Shown piece by piece: positions 49,272-61,685 of a stretch of 64,000 nucleotides of DNA. Under the pieces are notes generated by a model, which saw nothing but the letters and a program-made list of their open reading frames with translations, was not told where the DNA came from and did no database searches. A program made the position numbers and the translations under genes. The stretch's first letter is position 1. Each line of letters opens with the position of its first letter. Source of the DNA: Jaapia argillacea MUCL 33604 (lineage: Eukaryota > Basidiomycota > Agaricomycetes > Jaapiales > Jaapiaceae); assembly GCA_000697665.1 (NCBI GenBank), contig KL197709.1, forward strand, positions 1,968,538 through 2,032,537, in the 5' to 3' direction.

Positions 49272-51752
49272 TTACTTGCGGTAAAACTATCGATGAGACA
49301 TCAGTATGACATCCAACCTGCGACACGACGGCGGATCCACGTACGTTTCGGCGAAAGTTGAACCAAAGAGACAGACAGCCTCGATCAAAACTACAACGGA
49401 ATCCACTGCAGACCAGAAGTGAGTCCAGTAGTTGGTAAAGTGACAGATGTCTCGTACCGCTTGTGTGAAAATTCCCATTCGCGATTGACGATTCGGAAAG
49501 CAATGTCTTCATACGGCGGACCCGCATTAAAGTAGAGGAGAACAGTCTCGTCGTTCCCAGGCTCCTTGATGATCTTGTAGGACGGTGCCTTCGACTTGTC
49601 GATGAGATCAGGATAGAAGATATTGAACTAGAAGAGCGTTAAGAAGGACCAACAACATATTCAGAGCGGTTGTCACCTTATATCCTTGCACGACTTTAGG
49701 CGGAGGATTATCTGTGCTACAATGAGAATAAGACTGCCATCTACGTTGTGACACAGGGCATTCTCTACTCACTCGTAATGGGTCTGGTTGTACTTGTTCC
49801 ACTCGTAGCCGGTGTGCACGCGATTGAAGTATCGGGGCTTCCTTGGGCGATACTTGTCCTCCCAGTTATATGTTATGGGCGTGGCCATATTTTCTTCCAG
49901 ATTGAACAGTTCCTCTTCCTCGTCCAACTCCCTTTCTGCCTCCGCTCGATACAGGGCTTCCGATGCCAGGTCCGCACCACTTGGAGCTTCTGTATCAGGT
50001 GTCTCGACGGAAGTACGGGTGGCTCGGGGAACAAATCGCGAGGCGGTGACGGAACGGCGTTTCTCAAACTAACACAAATCATCAGTGAAAGCACAGGGGC
50101 ATTGGGCGGGACATCTCACCAGAGCACGCAGGTCTTCAATCTCCGTCACAATATCAATCTGCCTATCTTCATGTTGCAGTTTTGTGATATCGATGACCGG
50201 AGGGCTCATGGCTCTGTTGTATGGCTCGACCTGTTCTGCAGGTACGGCCTCCTGCTCAGCAGTCTCCGAAACAGCAACAGCAACACGTCCTTCGGCTGCG
50301 ATATTCTTCGCGTGGTTGACGACGCCAGCGAGCAGCTCTTCTTGAGCCAACAGAGCTTCATCTCGTTGGCGTTTGCGGAGTTGCTCCAACCTATTACGGA
50401 CGACTACTTCGTGTAGAGTCTTTAGTTTGGCCTGGGAAACAATTGGGTCAGTCGATCGGATCTCAGGTGATTCGCGGGGCAAGAATACCTTGGCTTTCCA
50501 TACCAGAAGCTTCTTGAGCAAGTTCTCCCAGTAATCCACATCGACGGGCTCGCCACTTGCGAGTTTCGCCTGGATCTGTTTCTGCAAAGCAAGCAGATGG
50601 TCGTATGTCTTTCCTGATAAAAGAGCATTGACTTGGGCTTCAACTGCCGCAGCAGCTTCCATACCCATGCGCTCGTCTTGCTTGATGCGATCCAGCCGAT
50701 CCTTACATACTACCATCATGTTCTTGGCAAGACATGTGAGTTGACACCAAAGTCGGCAAACATGCAAACTCACCGTCCAAAAATCGATGTTAACTTCGTC
50801 GAGTTCGAGGGTGAGGTAGTGCTCAATATCTTCGTGAAGCTCTTCAACTTGATCAGCAGACAGGTTCTAGAGCATAGTGAGAAATCGGGAAACAGGGAAG
50901 TGAAGGGACCTGCAACCCACATCGAAAATATTGTAGGGCTCGTCGAGGTCGATCTCCAGGCCTTCATCGAGAGCTTCGCTTTCCTCTTTGTCTTCGACGG
51001 GATGAACGTATCGGAGGTTGAGAGCCAGGAAGTCAACGGCCTTCGCCCGCTTTTCCTTGATCCTGATAGCAGCCCTCCTCCGTTCCTGTTCGAGTTGGAA
51101 TTCCCCATCTTTCGCAATCCAATCCGCCATCTGAGCCGACTCCGCCATCCTCTGCATCCGAATATCCTCCTCTTCTCGCAGCCGCTGCTCTGCCTCTCTT
51201 TCAGCTCTCCTCCTATTCAAGCGTTCTAACTCCTCTTTCGCCTCCTGTCGCTTGGAAACTTCCTTCCTCTGAACCTCCGCCAGTGATAAACCTTGCTTCT
51301 TTTCCTTCTCGGCCTTCTTGTGCCACCGGAATTGTTGCCCAAGGTTCACGTCGTGGAACGGGTTGTCTGTGGCGCTGTAAACACTGAGCTCAGCGACTTG
51401 CCGAGCTTCTTCCTCTTCTTTTATTCGTTTCTTTTCAGCTTTCCTTGCCTTTCTCTCCTCGGATTTATCTCGTCGACGTCTGTGGGAGGCGAGTCAGACC
51501 TCGAAAGTATCACAAAATGTCCGAAACGTACTTCTTCTCTTTACGGTCGTCATCTCTGCTCTTACTTCTATCTCTTCTGCGATTGTGCGTATCCTCTCGT
51601 TGTGGGCTCGGACTATGTCGGCGCTTTCGCCGGTCGTCTTCGTCATCGTCATATCTTGACCTTGGCTTGTCGTATTGGCCGCGAGAATCATAATTGCGTC
51701 TGGACTCACGTCGTGGGCCAGGTGAAGCCGAGCGAGAATCACGTCCAGCCAT
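49272..51752 (-). CDS. Cactin, spliceosome-associated protein
   Basis: Cactin is a conserved spliceosomal C-complex factor that supports splicing fidelity. The ATG at 51752 gives MAGRDSRSASPGPRRESRRN and an Arg/Ser-rich N terminus, then ATDNPFHDVNLGQQFRWHKK, a family signature. A long helical charged region follows (LNRRRAEREAEQRLREEEDI, MQRMAESAQMADWIAKDGEF, FLALNLRYVHPVEDKEESE). The middle domain shows YYLTLELDEV-like sequence and VDVDYWENLLKKLLVWKAK. The C-terminal domain gives MATPITYNWEDKYRPRKPR, YFNRVHTGYEWNKYNQTHYD, KVVQGYKFNIFYPDLIDK and FSHKRGFRCSFDRGCLSLW. A last intron leads to FNFRRNFYRK with stop at 49272. The C-terminal cactin domain is complete. It is divergent from ClpX, 241 bases apart. 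Confidence 0.95.
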
Positions 51753-51993
51753 GATAGATGGCAATAGAGAGTGAGGAAAAGTGAATGAAGGCTTGTTGAA
51801 GATGTGCAAGTCGTGGAACGGGAAGTAAAGCGTAGTGTTTACGTACACGTCCCTCTGAATCCGAGAGTCAAACCTTGTGCAGGACTTGGTTCTGACTTGA
51901 CCTTACCGGTGTCGGGCACACCCACGCTCTCGAGGCCCCACCGTCATCGTTTATATCTAGCTGACGGCCGCCTGCCTCCTGTAACACATCAAT

Positions 51994-54319
51994 ATGTACT
52001 CTGCTCGACTCATTGCGTTGTTGACAACTCGGACATGGCGCCCACGACATTTACCTTCATTGACTCGTACGATCCGCACTCAAACTCGTCGCGACTATGA
52101 ATCCCCAGAGAACGATTTTGTTGAGGACCCGTACATGATACCTGCTGGTGTGGCCACTCCTCGACAGGTACAAGATCTCTCGACGTCTGAGCCCAGCCTC
52201 ACTAAACGGAGCACTCACTTCAGCTGGCCCAATACCTCGACGAGTATGTCGTTGGTCAGGAGAACGCCAAGAAAGTTCTTTCTGTTGCGTACGTCTTCCG
52301 CGATGCTGGTCACCCCCCTAAGTAGCTCATGTTGAGTCAAGCGTTTTCAACCATTATAACCGGGTCCGCGCCAATATTTCATTAATGCAAGACGAAATGG
52401 TAGATTCACAGTGGTCTGAGGTTGATAACACCGATCGTATGCCATTTACTTCGTTAAAAACTATATTGTTGAAAGCCCTCCGTATTGGTAGCGAACCCCA
52501 GCGTGGCTTCGGCTCAATTACACCCTCACCCTCGTCGAATGTCGTTTCCCTCAGTCCCCCTGCAGTCTCGGACGCCTATCCCATTATTCGAGAAAAGCAA
52601 CGTCCTGGTGATGTAATGCAGTCTCTCGATACTTCTTGCTCCATGTCAATTTATTTCATTTTAGAGGCCCCACAGGATCTGGTAAGCATCACATCCCGCT
52701 CTGTAGACTTCCTTGTCATGTTGGTTTTCGCAGGGAAAACACTCTTGGCGCGAACGTTAGCAAGAGTGCTGGATGTTCCCTTCTCAGTCAGCGATGCAAC
52801 GTCGTTCACTCAAGCTGGATGTAAGTACCGCCACTCTTGACCTGGTGTCGCACGCATTGACTGATATCCAGACGTAGGAGACGACGTGGATGCGTGCATT
52901 CAACGGCTGGTACGTGCTCGTAAACTGACATCTTCTAGATCACTAGACTGATTCACGACAGCTACAAGCTGCGAATTGGGACCCATACCGAGCGAGGTAA
53001 CTCCGGAATTCCTAGTCTATCATTCTCCGTCAGCTCAAAAATTAATCTGTCAGTATGGGCATCGTCTATATTGACGAAGTTGATAAGATCACTCGGAAAT
53101 CGGGCTCCGGAGGTCCAGAGGGTACTCGCGATGTAGGAGGCGAAGGAGTCCAACAAGCTCTCCTGCGAATGATGGAAGGTTCGGTGGTGACCATCCAATC
53201 CAAGGGAGGTGCCATTGAGGGCCCTGGCGCCGCAACTCCCGACTCACGAACGAGACCCCCAAGAAGCCTGTCGGGTTCCTGTGCGTGACTCTCTCACTCC
53301 TGATGGGAGCTGTCATCAATACTAGATTCAGCAAAACCCGAGACATACCACATTGACACTTCAAATGTTTTGTTCATCTTGAGCGGCGCATTTGTTGGGT
53401 TGGAGACTGTTATCAAACGGAGGGTGGTTAAAGGCGTTAGTTTTCACTTCTCTAACCGTTCGGTATTCGTCTGACATTGCGGATGGTCGTCGTTAGTCGA
53501 TCGGATTCGCCGCAAATCTTGCCCCTGCAGCTGAGGAGAACTCCAGTGGCTTCATGCCCTTCTTCACTCCGAATAACAAGACGACGTCTACAAACGTACT
53601 TGATCTTGTGGAGCCAGTTGGTGAGTTCTCTTTGGTGGTCACATATCCATCTATCATTGATATCCCTTCCCTAGATCTTGTCAAATACGGGTTTGAATTA
53701 TCTGCTTCTCGGCTGGTCCGCTCGTAATTAATCCATTCCCACAGCTTTATTCCAGAGTTTATATCCCGTCTTCCATCGATCACTACTCTCGCTCCCTTGA
53801 CACCATCAGATCTCCGTCGCATCTTGACCGACGTTAGAGGCTCCCTCGTGTCTCAATATACCTCATTATTCGGATATTCTGGTGTCGAAATACGGTTCTC
53901 CAGTGCTGCGCTTGATGAAATCTGTCAGAAAGCTGCAGAGAGGGGTGGCGGCGCACGAGGGTTGAGGGGGATCATGGTAGGTTTGCCAGCCAAATTGAAG
54001 GGCTAGTTCTGATCCCTTTTTTTGTAGGAGTCTCTGCTGCTAGAAGCAATGTATGAAGTGCCGTACGTACCCACCTTGTGACCATTGACCTACGCTGATC
54101 TTTCTATTCCATCTGGACAGTGGATCGGTGAGCACACTGAGGTTGAAATCATGCTTCTCACCGCAGGCTCACACAGTACCGTAGAATATCCGACATGTCC
54201 TCATAACCAAGGAGACTGTTCGCGGCGAAGATCCCATGTATTGGACCAAGGGTGAGGGCGCTGCTTTCTGGGGCGCTTGGGCGGAACAGGAGGCACAGTA
54301 TGAGAAGAAGACTCTGTAG
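51994..54319 (+). CDS. Mitochondrial ATP-dependent unfoldase ClpX
   Basis: ClpX is the AAA+ unfoldase that feeds substrates to ClpP or acts alone in the mitochondrial matrix. The ATG at 51994 gives an Arg-rich, acid-poor presequence ([20 protein letters not shown]). The AAA+ core shows [40 protein letters not shown] (Walker A), [33 protein letters not shown] (Walker B) and [17 protein letters not shown]. Then [45 protein letters not shown] (sensor/arginine region) and [20 protein letters not shown] follow. It ends EAQYEKKTL with stop at 54317-54319. The N-terminal zinc-binding domain of bacterial ClpX is absent, as usual in fungal forms. The SIGFAAN segment fits the IGF loop that contacts ClpP. 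Confidence 0.93.
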
Positions 54320-54589
54320 CATATTCAGACATGGATATTGTTTTGTTTTTGGGTGACCTCTGCTTTACGGGTGTCGATATTGGACTATCATGACTCAAGA
54401 TGAAGACAGCTGACTCAATACCTGAAGGTGGTTACATGGATCACGTCCTTTCTCCATCGTATGTAAAACAACAAGCAAACCTATGCTATGGTGGAGGGTC
54501 TAAACTAACAGTATATGGGCTGATGAACAGGTATTGGAGACAGTTGACTATCAAAAAAAAAACAGCAGTGTTGGCGCTAGTGACCTCGT

Positions 54590-55525
54590 TTAATCTTCTT
54601 TCTTATCTTCCTCCGCCTTCTCTGCCAACTTCTCCTCCGCTGTTGGCTCCTCCTTGGGGGCCTCTGCGATGGTCTCCTCGGCGGTGGCAGGTTCGTGGAC
54701 TTCCGTATGCTCAGCCGGGGCGGAGGCTGATTCGGTGGCGTCCAACAACTTCGCGTTTGCCTGCTGAGCTTCCTCAAACGCAGCCTTGAATTGATTGGCA
54801 TCTAAAATAGATCATCCTTCAATACGGCGACATCAATGACACGCGAGGGTTGCCTACTGTCGGCGTTGGCAAATCGAATAGCAAGAGTTTCGGAGGTAGG
54901 AGGTGACTCGGAGTAATCGGCCGCTACCTTCCACACCCAGCTCCTGTCGGAACCGATGTTGGGCTGGAGACGCATTTCGGATGAAACTGAGCCAAGACAA
55001 AACGCGTGTCGATCAAGGAGGCTTCGCGAGTATCGGAAGGTAGGGACGTACTGAGGTGGTTGGCGCAAACTTTGAGGGTCTTATCACGTCTCATCACGAG
55101 CCTAACCTTCTTGGTCTCTCGATGCTGAAGCAGGCGAACGTCGCCAGTGCCCCTTTCCTTCCACTCGGAGGTATCTGTAGCAAAACGGAAAAGTTTTGCG
55201 CGCCTAGGGGGGAGGGACAAGGAATACAATGAGTATTTGGGAGGCAAGTGGCGGATGGTAACTGATCATCACGATGAGCAAGTGCATACATTTTGAAGAG
55301 AGCATCCTCATCCTCCTCGAAGGTCTTGGTCTCGACCTGCTCGGTGAGCTTGATTACGGGTTCGAAGTGAACATCGGTCTCCTCTTCGTGCTGTGTTGGA
55401 AGTGAGTCAGTCGAACGATGAAAGAACGGTTTTGAGATGGAGTGTGGCGATCTCCACTCATTGCTGGTGGTGGATAAATCGTAGGAAGTAATGCTCACTC
55501 TAGGTGCAAGGGGATCGTCAGACAT
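54590..55525 (-). CDS. YRB1: Ran-binding protein 1 (Ran GTPase-activating cofactor)
   Basis: RanBP1/Yrb1 binds Ran-GTP in the cytoplasm and promotes GTP hydrolysis with RanGAP, so export complexes fall apart. The ATG at 55525 leads through an intron into the Ran[81 protein letters not shown] and [20 protein letters not shown], with [21 protein letters not shown] low-complexity Glu/Ala/Pro/Lys tail ends EEDKKED at 54590. [17 protein letters not shown] and VWKVAADY are hallmarks. Introns are short and five or so. It is divergent from the p24 gene and convergent with ClpX. Confidence 0.95.
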
Positions 55526-55775
55526 CGTTGCAGATCTTGGTGTTCGTAAAGTAAAGAAAGTAGGAACAAGGGCAAGGGCAAAGGAACAGAGGTGCAGTAA
55601 GATCTAGAGTCGCGTGCAATCAGCACCACTCACTGCAAAATCAGCGCCCAGGACCCCGAAACCTTACTAGTCTGGGGTCCTTTCTCTACACGTCGGTGGC
55701 TTCGTGTGTTGTATAAATTATTCAACGTTCATCTCGCGCTGAGCGCACATTCTCCCAAGCCTATACCCTGTTGTG

Positions 55776-56651
55776 ATGATGACCGACAGACTATCGATCT
55801 CTGCATGGCTGACGGCTTATTGGCTTATATTACTGTTCATTCCCTCCCTGGTCGCGGGACATATGATTGAAGTTGGTGCTTCAAAGAAGGAATGTTTCTT
55901 TGAAGACCTTCACCGGAGTGATAAGGTACGTCCTTGACATCCGTGGTGTCCATTCGTGGAGTTTGATTCCTGCCAGATGACGGTGACCTATCAAGTTGGA
56001 GGGGGAGGCAATCAAGACATTGACTTTTGGGTGGGTTTGTCTGTGACTTACCGTTGTGCTATTTTGACCGTGTTCGCTATTAGCTCGCGGATCCCGACGG
56101 TCTTGCTTTAGGAAAGCATATCAAGCAAACGACGGGGAGCGTTTCTATCACTGCCGAGAAAGATGGCCGCCACGAGTACTGTTTCTCAAACCAAATGAGT
56201 GCAATTGCAGACAAACTCGTCAGGTCCGTGGTATTTCCGAGTTTCATCAGACTTGTCTTCATCCGAGTCGACTAGCTTCAATGTTCACGGTGTGATCTAC
56301 GTTGGCGAAGATGGTAATTTTACTTCATTTTGTGATGGCACGTCGTCCTGAACCCCTTTGCCAGAGGTTATCGCACCAATTGAACGAGAAATCCGTGACC
56401 TCGCACAGGGACTTACATCGGTGAAGGATGAGCAGGAGTATATTGTTGTGCGAGAACGGAGACATCGAAATACTGCAGAGTCAACTAATTCTCGAGTGAA
56501 GTGGTGGTCAATTCTGCAGGCTATATTACTATTCGCTGTTGTTGGCTGGCAGGTCTATTATTTAAAGGTGAGTTCCATTCTCTATTCCGACCGTGGAATT
56601 TACGCTCAAACCTGCCACCAGTCCTTCTTCGAGGTCAAGCGCATCATCTAG
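55776..56651 (+). CDS. EMP24: p24-family cargo receptor Emp24 (TMED2-type)
   Basis: p24 proteins cycle between ER and Golgi in COPII/COPI vesicles and help package GPI-anchored and other cargo. The ATG at 55776 (a second ATG follows at once) gives a signal peptide ending IPSLVAGHM. The GOLD domain follows: IEVGASKKECFFEDLHRSDK, MTVTYQVGGGGNQDIDFW, then LADPDGLALGKHIKQT and HEYCFSNQMSAIADKLVSF with the conserved Cys pair. A coiled-coil neck contains REIRDLAQGLTSVKDEQEYI, then a single membrane helix AILLFAVVGWQVYYLK. The short tail SFFEVKRII is like the TMED2/Emp24 tail (FF and basic coat-binding residues). The stop is at 56649-56651. There are about six introns. Confidence 0.95.
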
Positions 56652-57043
56652 ACCTCGTTGCACTTGCTTCACACACCTGTCATCGTAGCGTTGCACTCGA
56701 TAATGCACGTATCCCCCGTTTTGATTGGGTTGAGTCCACTTGTGCCAACTTCTCGATCTCGCGCTTATTGTCAAGGCAAAACCATTGACGAGTCACTATA
56801 AATGAGGTACAGGTGTAACATACGGTCCTGGGTCCGCGCGAAGGTGGTATCAGAGTTACATGGAAACATAACAGCGACAAGTGTGAGTGAAACATAATGC
56901 AAGAACATAGCTGGAAACATCGATAGTAGGTCGGTCATAAAGGGTCATGCGATGGGCGCTGCCCAGTAATTCACAAATGATATCCACTCATCTAGGAAAA
57001 CCAGCTGTCAGTACGAGGAACGTCGCTGGAAGGAACATCTCAC
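56652..57043. other. Convergent gap, EMP24 / kinesin-8
   Basis: These 392 bases lie between two converging stops. No gene is visible. A possible extra intron at the end of the kinesin would move its stop to 56992, inside this gap. Confidence 0.5.
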
Positions 57044-60000
57044 TCACTTCCACGTCGGTCTCGGGCCCTTCATACTCAAATCCCCCATCAAGCTGGCGTT
57101 GGGATCGAACGCCTTGATTCTCTCCTTCACCGTCTTTGACCCCAGCAATGACAGCCTCTTTGGCCGTTTCGCTGGAGATCGTCTCATGGAGTGATCCCCA
57201 TTGACCGGCACCCTCCTCACACCTCCAGCCAGAGAGTCATTGCTGTCCCGAGGCTGAGGTGACAGTTGAGGTATCATGCTCGACCTCCGTCTGGATTTCT
57301 CACTTCGCAAGGGTCCAATGCTCGACCTGCGTCGCCCCTTTCCGACCGCATGCCCGCCATGTCCATGAACTTTCGGAGTCCCTGGTACTCGCTTGCTAGG
57401 ACTCCCATGTCGGTCGCGGCCCTTGGGAATGTGCAGAGTGCTCATGCCACCGCCCGAGCTACTTCCCGATGACGAACTATCTGGGGTGTTCACATTGCGG
57501 TTCCCCAGAGGGCTGACAACTCTTCGAGGCATTGGATCGTCCTCGTCGTCTTCCGCCAGACTCCCAAGGGCGGAACCCCTCGACTTGAGGAAAGAAGGAT
57601 CCAGGCGGCTCGCGCGCGGTCTTTTAACCCCAAGGACCTTCGAACTGCTTGCCGACTTGTTTGTCGAATCCCGAGGAGGTGGTATTGAAGTCAAGCTGAG
57701 GTTAACGCTATCCTCTGTCTTCTCGTCTTCCCATTCACTCTCTGACCCTCCGACGGAGCCGTTTCGGTGGGCTAGGGTGGGGGTGGTAGCTTCGCGCTCG
57801 GGGGACGTGATGGAGATTATGGGTGGTGCGATGGGAGCGACGGGTCCAAATCCCAGTCCCCCATCGTCAATATCGCCCTGACCTGCCTCATCGCGCCATT
57901 GTACACCCTTCTTCTCCTTCTCCTTGGCAGGCGCACGTCCATAAGGAGCCATAGATGATCGCAAGGATCTTCTTGGCGAGTTCCGATGACCTTTCCTTCC
58001 GGGCGATCCAATAGCTGAGCCATACGACGACGACCGTCTCGAAGCTCGCACCTTGGGCTGTTGGGACACGACGGGTCCAGAAGTGTTGCGCTGCGTGTAA
58101 GATGATGCATGCCTAGTAAAGTTGCCCAGGGACGACGACAAATGATCGCCAGCCGGAACAGCGTACCCTGCAGTCGAGTGTCCAATGAGTGCCTCGAAGG
58201 CTTCGTCGTTCCCCTCGGCCACGTTCTTTAACGACGCGGCAACAGCCCTCACAGCACCGTCAAGTCCATCCCTCCCTTCGTCCAAGGCCGTCCTCAGCAC
58301 CCGACTGGCATCACCAAGCATAACCGTACACCTCCCTACCATCCCCACCAAGTTGACGACAACCTCGGCCTGCATCTCTACCGCTTCTCTCATTGCGTTC
58401 CTCTCAGCCTCCGCCCGATACCTCTCCATCTCCGCCCTGTAAAACTTGGCATCAAGCTTGACGTTATCCACGCTGACTTCGTCCAACTTGTCCGACTTTC
58501 GTTCGCTTACAGCACGAAGCAAAGCATCAAACATGTTTCCAGAATTGCTTGAACGCTGGAGCCGGATGTTGAGAGCAGATTCCGGCTTGACGGCTTGTTC
58601 TTCTGGAACGGCGAGTGATTGAAGCAACCCTCTCTCTGCTGCTAAATCTGAAGGCAAGGACTCCGCAGAAGCAGATGCCAATGCATTCAACTGTCCCAGT
58701 CTCGATCGAATGGCGCGTAACTTGGCTTGTGCCACAGATATCTTGCCCGAACATGAGGCACCATCGACGATCGAGTTCTTCGTCTGGTCGGCTTTGATTT
58801 GCATGTCGGTCCTCGCTCGCTCAACTTCTGCCTTGGCCTCTACCTTCTTCCTCCTTGTAACCTCCGCGTCGTTACTGAACCTTCCGGCGAGCTTCGCTTT
58901 GAGCTCGGCGACCTCTGCGTTGAGCCTATTGATGGCTTCAACATATTGTCCGACATGGCGATCCACATTCACCACGTTCCGCGTGACGACCCTGGTCTTG
59001 ATCTTCGTCGCCCGCTCAGCGTACAACAGGGTATTATGCGTATCGTCGAAATGGATAGAAGTCGGCGCGATACAAACAATCATGACCGTTTTGCAGTTCC
59101 CTCCCAAAGAAAACTTGAGGAGTCGGGTCAGTTTGCTGTTTCGGTATGGGACGTGACGAGTCGCCCCTCCACTCTCGCAGAGGGCGTTGATGCAGTTACC
59201 GAGAGCGAGGAGAGATTTGTTGATATTGGCACCTTCGACCATTCGTTGACCCATATTCGAAGTTGCAGCTGCACGTTCGCTGCCGGCCAAGTCGATGATA
59301 GATAGCGTCGCTACGGTACGTTCTTCTGTTAGGGATGCAGTCCGAGGTGATTGGTTCACGTGAACCTGGAGAACGGCGTGCGAGCGGGAAGAGGTTTCGT
59401 TGGCGTGTGTGGGGGACTGCGTCCTGCGCAAGTTACCTGCCAAGACGATCGCCTTGACCTCTTCAGCTGAGTTGGGTCGAAGTTCTGTTAGCCCGACCAC
59501 TTTGACGGTCTTGTCTTCTCGAATTTGAAGACCACCTCGAGGCGCGACGGACCCAGAGTCTGAAAGAAGATCGCGAATTTCTTCATTGTAGATTTCGAGA
59601 AAGGTGACTGTGACCTCGACGATATATTCGTCTTTTCGGTCGTCTATTCGTTGGAAGAGGTCGGCCATGGTGAGATAGATGACGCCTGGGTCTGATTCTG
59701 AGCCGCTAATAGTATGTGTTTTCCCGCACCCCGTCGCCTGCCAGGAGGTCGGTAAGTCGTAGATTGATCCGATTGGCGACACTTACCCCATAAGCAAAAA
59801 CCGTAGCATTGAACCCGTTCAAAAGGGGTTGTAGGAGTGGTTTGGCTGTTGATTCGTAAACGTCGATTTGACGTGCCTCGTGGTTGAAGACTCTGTCAAA
59901 CATGAATCTTTTATCCTTGTATCGCTTTGAGCCTGGAGGCATGAATCCCCTCTCCACGAAAGCTCTTGAGTTGTCCTGTTCTGGAGGGTCGAAGGTGAGG

Positions 60001-60244
60001 ATACGGTCGTCAACGACTTGAACGATATCTCGGATGTTTGATTGGGAAGTGATGGGTCTGGCCCCTGGTGTTGAGAGGGTGGCATCTCCACGGATGCATG
60101 TGTCGTAGGAGGGTTCTGGCAGGCGTGCTGCTTCCCATGATGAGGGAGGACGGACACGAACTAAATTGACCTTGGTTGGCGTTGCGCAAGGACCAGAAAG
60201 GAGGATCACGTACCTGCGACTGTGATGGAACCAGCAGCCACCAT
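57044..60244 (-). CDS. Kinesin-8 motor (Kip3/Klp5-type)
   Basis: Kinesin-8 motors walk to microtubule plus ends and shorten microtubules, with roles in spindle length control. The ATG at 60244 gives MVAAGSITVAVRVRPPSSWE across a first intron. The motor shows FMFDRVFNHEARQIDVYEST, VFAYGATGCGKTHTISG (P-loop), NETSSRSHAVLQVHV (switch I), LSIIDLAGSERAA (switch II), NINKSLLALGNCINALCE and VPYRNSKLTRLLKFSLGGNC. The neck RVVTRNVVNVDRHVGQYVEA is of kinesin-8 type. A coiled coil follows, then a long basic, Ser-rich tail ending MKGPRPTWK at 57044. If the terminal GTGAGT is used as a donor, the stop moves to 56992-56994. The start is 147 bases from the divergent dihydroorotase gene. Confidence 0.92.
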
Positions 60245-60364
60245 TACTAAATATTCTATTCCAAAGGTTCGCTGATTGTAGGATGGAGGGGTAGGCAGAG
60301 GCAAATGGTGCAGATGAGGGTGGCGTGCAAGGAAAGTTGAACTGGAACGCGACAAGTCAACCTA

Positions 60365-60376
60365 TCACGTGATCGC
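60365..60376. promoter_or_regulatory. TCACGTGATCGC palindromic promoter motif (kinesin-8/dihydroorotase bidirectional promoter)
   Basis: TCACGTGATCGC lies in the 147-base gap between two divergent start codons, 16 bases before the dihydroorotase ATG. The same 12 bases occur at 1226-1237 in the PEX2/FRS2 gap. A bHLH/Cbf1-type site is the natural reading; function is inferred. Confidence 0.5.
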
Positions 60377-60391
60377 GCCTGCTTTCTGACC

Positions 60392-61685
60392 ATGACTTCC
60401 GTGCAAGTAACTGACCCCGCTGACTTTCACGTCCATCTCAGGCAGGCCGAGTTTTCAAAACTAGTCACTCCCCATGTCAGACAAGGCGGTTTCTCTCTCG
60501 CATATGTCATGGTATTTTATTCGCGTTTTTTTACCCTTCCGACCTTTCTTAAATCCCTCGGGATCAGCCCAACCTTAAACCACCCATCACAACCACAGAT
60601 CAAGCTCTGGCGTACAAGGCAGAGCTTGAAAAGATAGATCCGAGCGTCGACTACCTCATGACACTCTACCTGTCTCCCGATCTCACTCCCGATGAGGTAC
60701 GCAAAGCGAAGGCTGCCGGGATAGTCGGTGAGGGGTCGAAAGGTCCTCTCTGTGATCGGGATCGCTAATATGCGTGAAGGTGTCAAGTCCTACCCTCGTG
60801 GCGTGACCACCAACTCGGACGGCGGTATTGAGTCTTATGAGACTTACTATCCCGTTTTCGAAGTAATGGAGGAAGTCGACATGGTACTCAACCTGCACGG
60901 AGAAGTTCCATCCGACCCATCCACAGTACGTCTACCCCTCGTATCCATATATGGTGCCCACTCTTATAACTCGTCGATCCCTCCGATCTGCAGAACACAT
61001 GCGTTCTGAACGCTGAACTCGCGTTCCTCCCCCATCTCATCAAACTCCACTCCGCCTTCCCCAAACTCCGCATCGTCCTCGAACATGCCACAACCCGCGC
61101 CTCAGTCGAAACCGTTAAAACCCTTGGCTCGACTGTAGCTTGCACCATCACTGCTCATCATTTGGCTATGACTGTCGATGATTGGGCAGGACAGGGATGG
61201 AACTACTGCAAACCCGTGGCAAAGTATCCCGACGATAGAGAAGCTTTGAGGGAAGTCGTCAGAGAGGGTAAGTTGAGAGTCATTTTTTCCTCACAATCCC
61301 TCATAAACAGACCATGACGGGTTTTTATGGATATCTAGGACATCCAAGATTCTTCCTAGGCTCGGATTCGGCTCCGCATCCACCCCACACGAAATCAACC
61401 AGCACGCCAACCCACCCCTGTGCAGCAGGCGTATACACTTCGCCTATCCTCCTGCCCCTAGTCGCACACCTCCTGGAATCATTTGGGGCCCTCGATAAAC
61501 TGAATGGCTTCGCCGGTGGGCTTGGGAGGAGGTTCTATGGGAGACAGGGGAAGGGCGAGACTGTCGTATTGAGGCGGGTTGAAGGGGAGGGGAAGAAGGT
61601 ACAGGAGGAGTGGAAGGTGGGTGAGGAGAGCGTTGTGCCGTTCTGGGCTGGGAAGGAGTTGGGTTGGGAGATCGTGGAAGAGTAA
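60392..61685 (+). CDS. URA4: Dihydroorotase, type II
   Basis: Dihydroorotase closes carbamoyl-aspartate to dihydroorotate in pyrimidine synthesis. The ATG at 60392 gives MTSVQVTDPADFHVHLRQAE with the zinc-binding H-x-H. YVMPNLKPPITTTDQALAYK follows across the first intron, then VGVKSYPRGVTTNSDGG with the carboxylated Lys, MVLNLHGEVPSD, and RIVLEHATTRASVETVKTLG. Next are TITAHHLAMTVDDWAGQGWN and FFLGSDSAPHPPHTKSTST, whose Asp is a metal and catalytic residue. The gene ends GWEIVEE at 61685. Four introns are placed. All metal-ligand motifs are intact. Confidence 0.96.

Noticed and set aside
53089-53364. Minus-strand 91-codon frame inside ClpX
   Set aside because: Antisense shadow of a well-conserved AAA+ exon.
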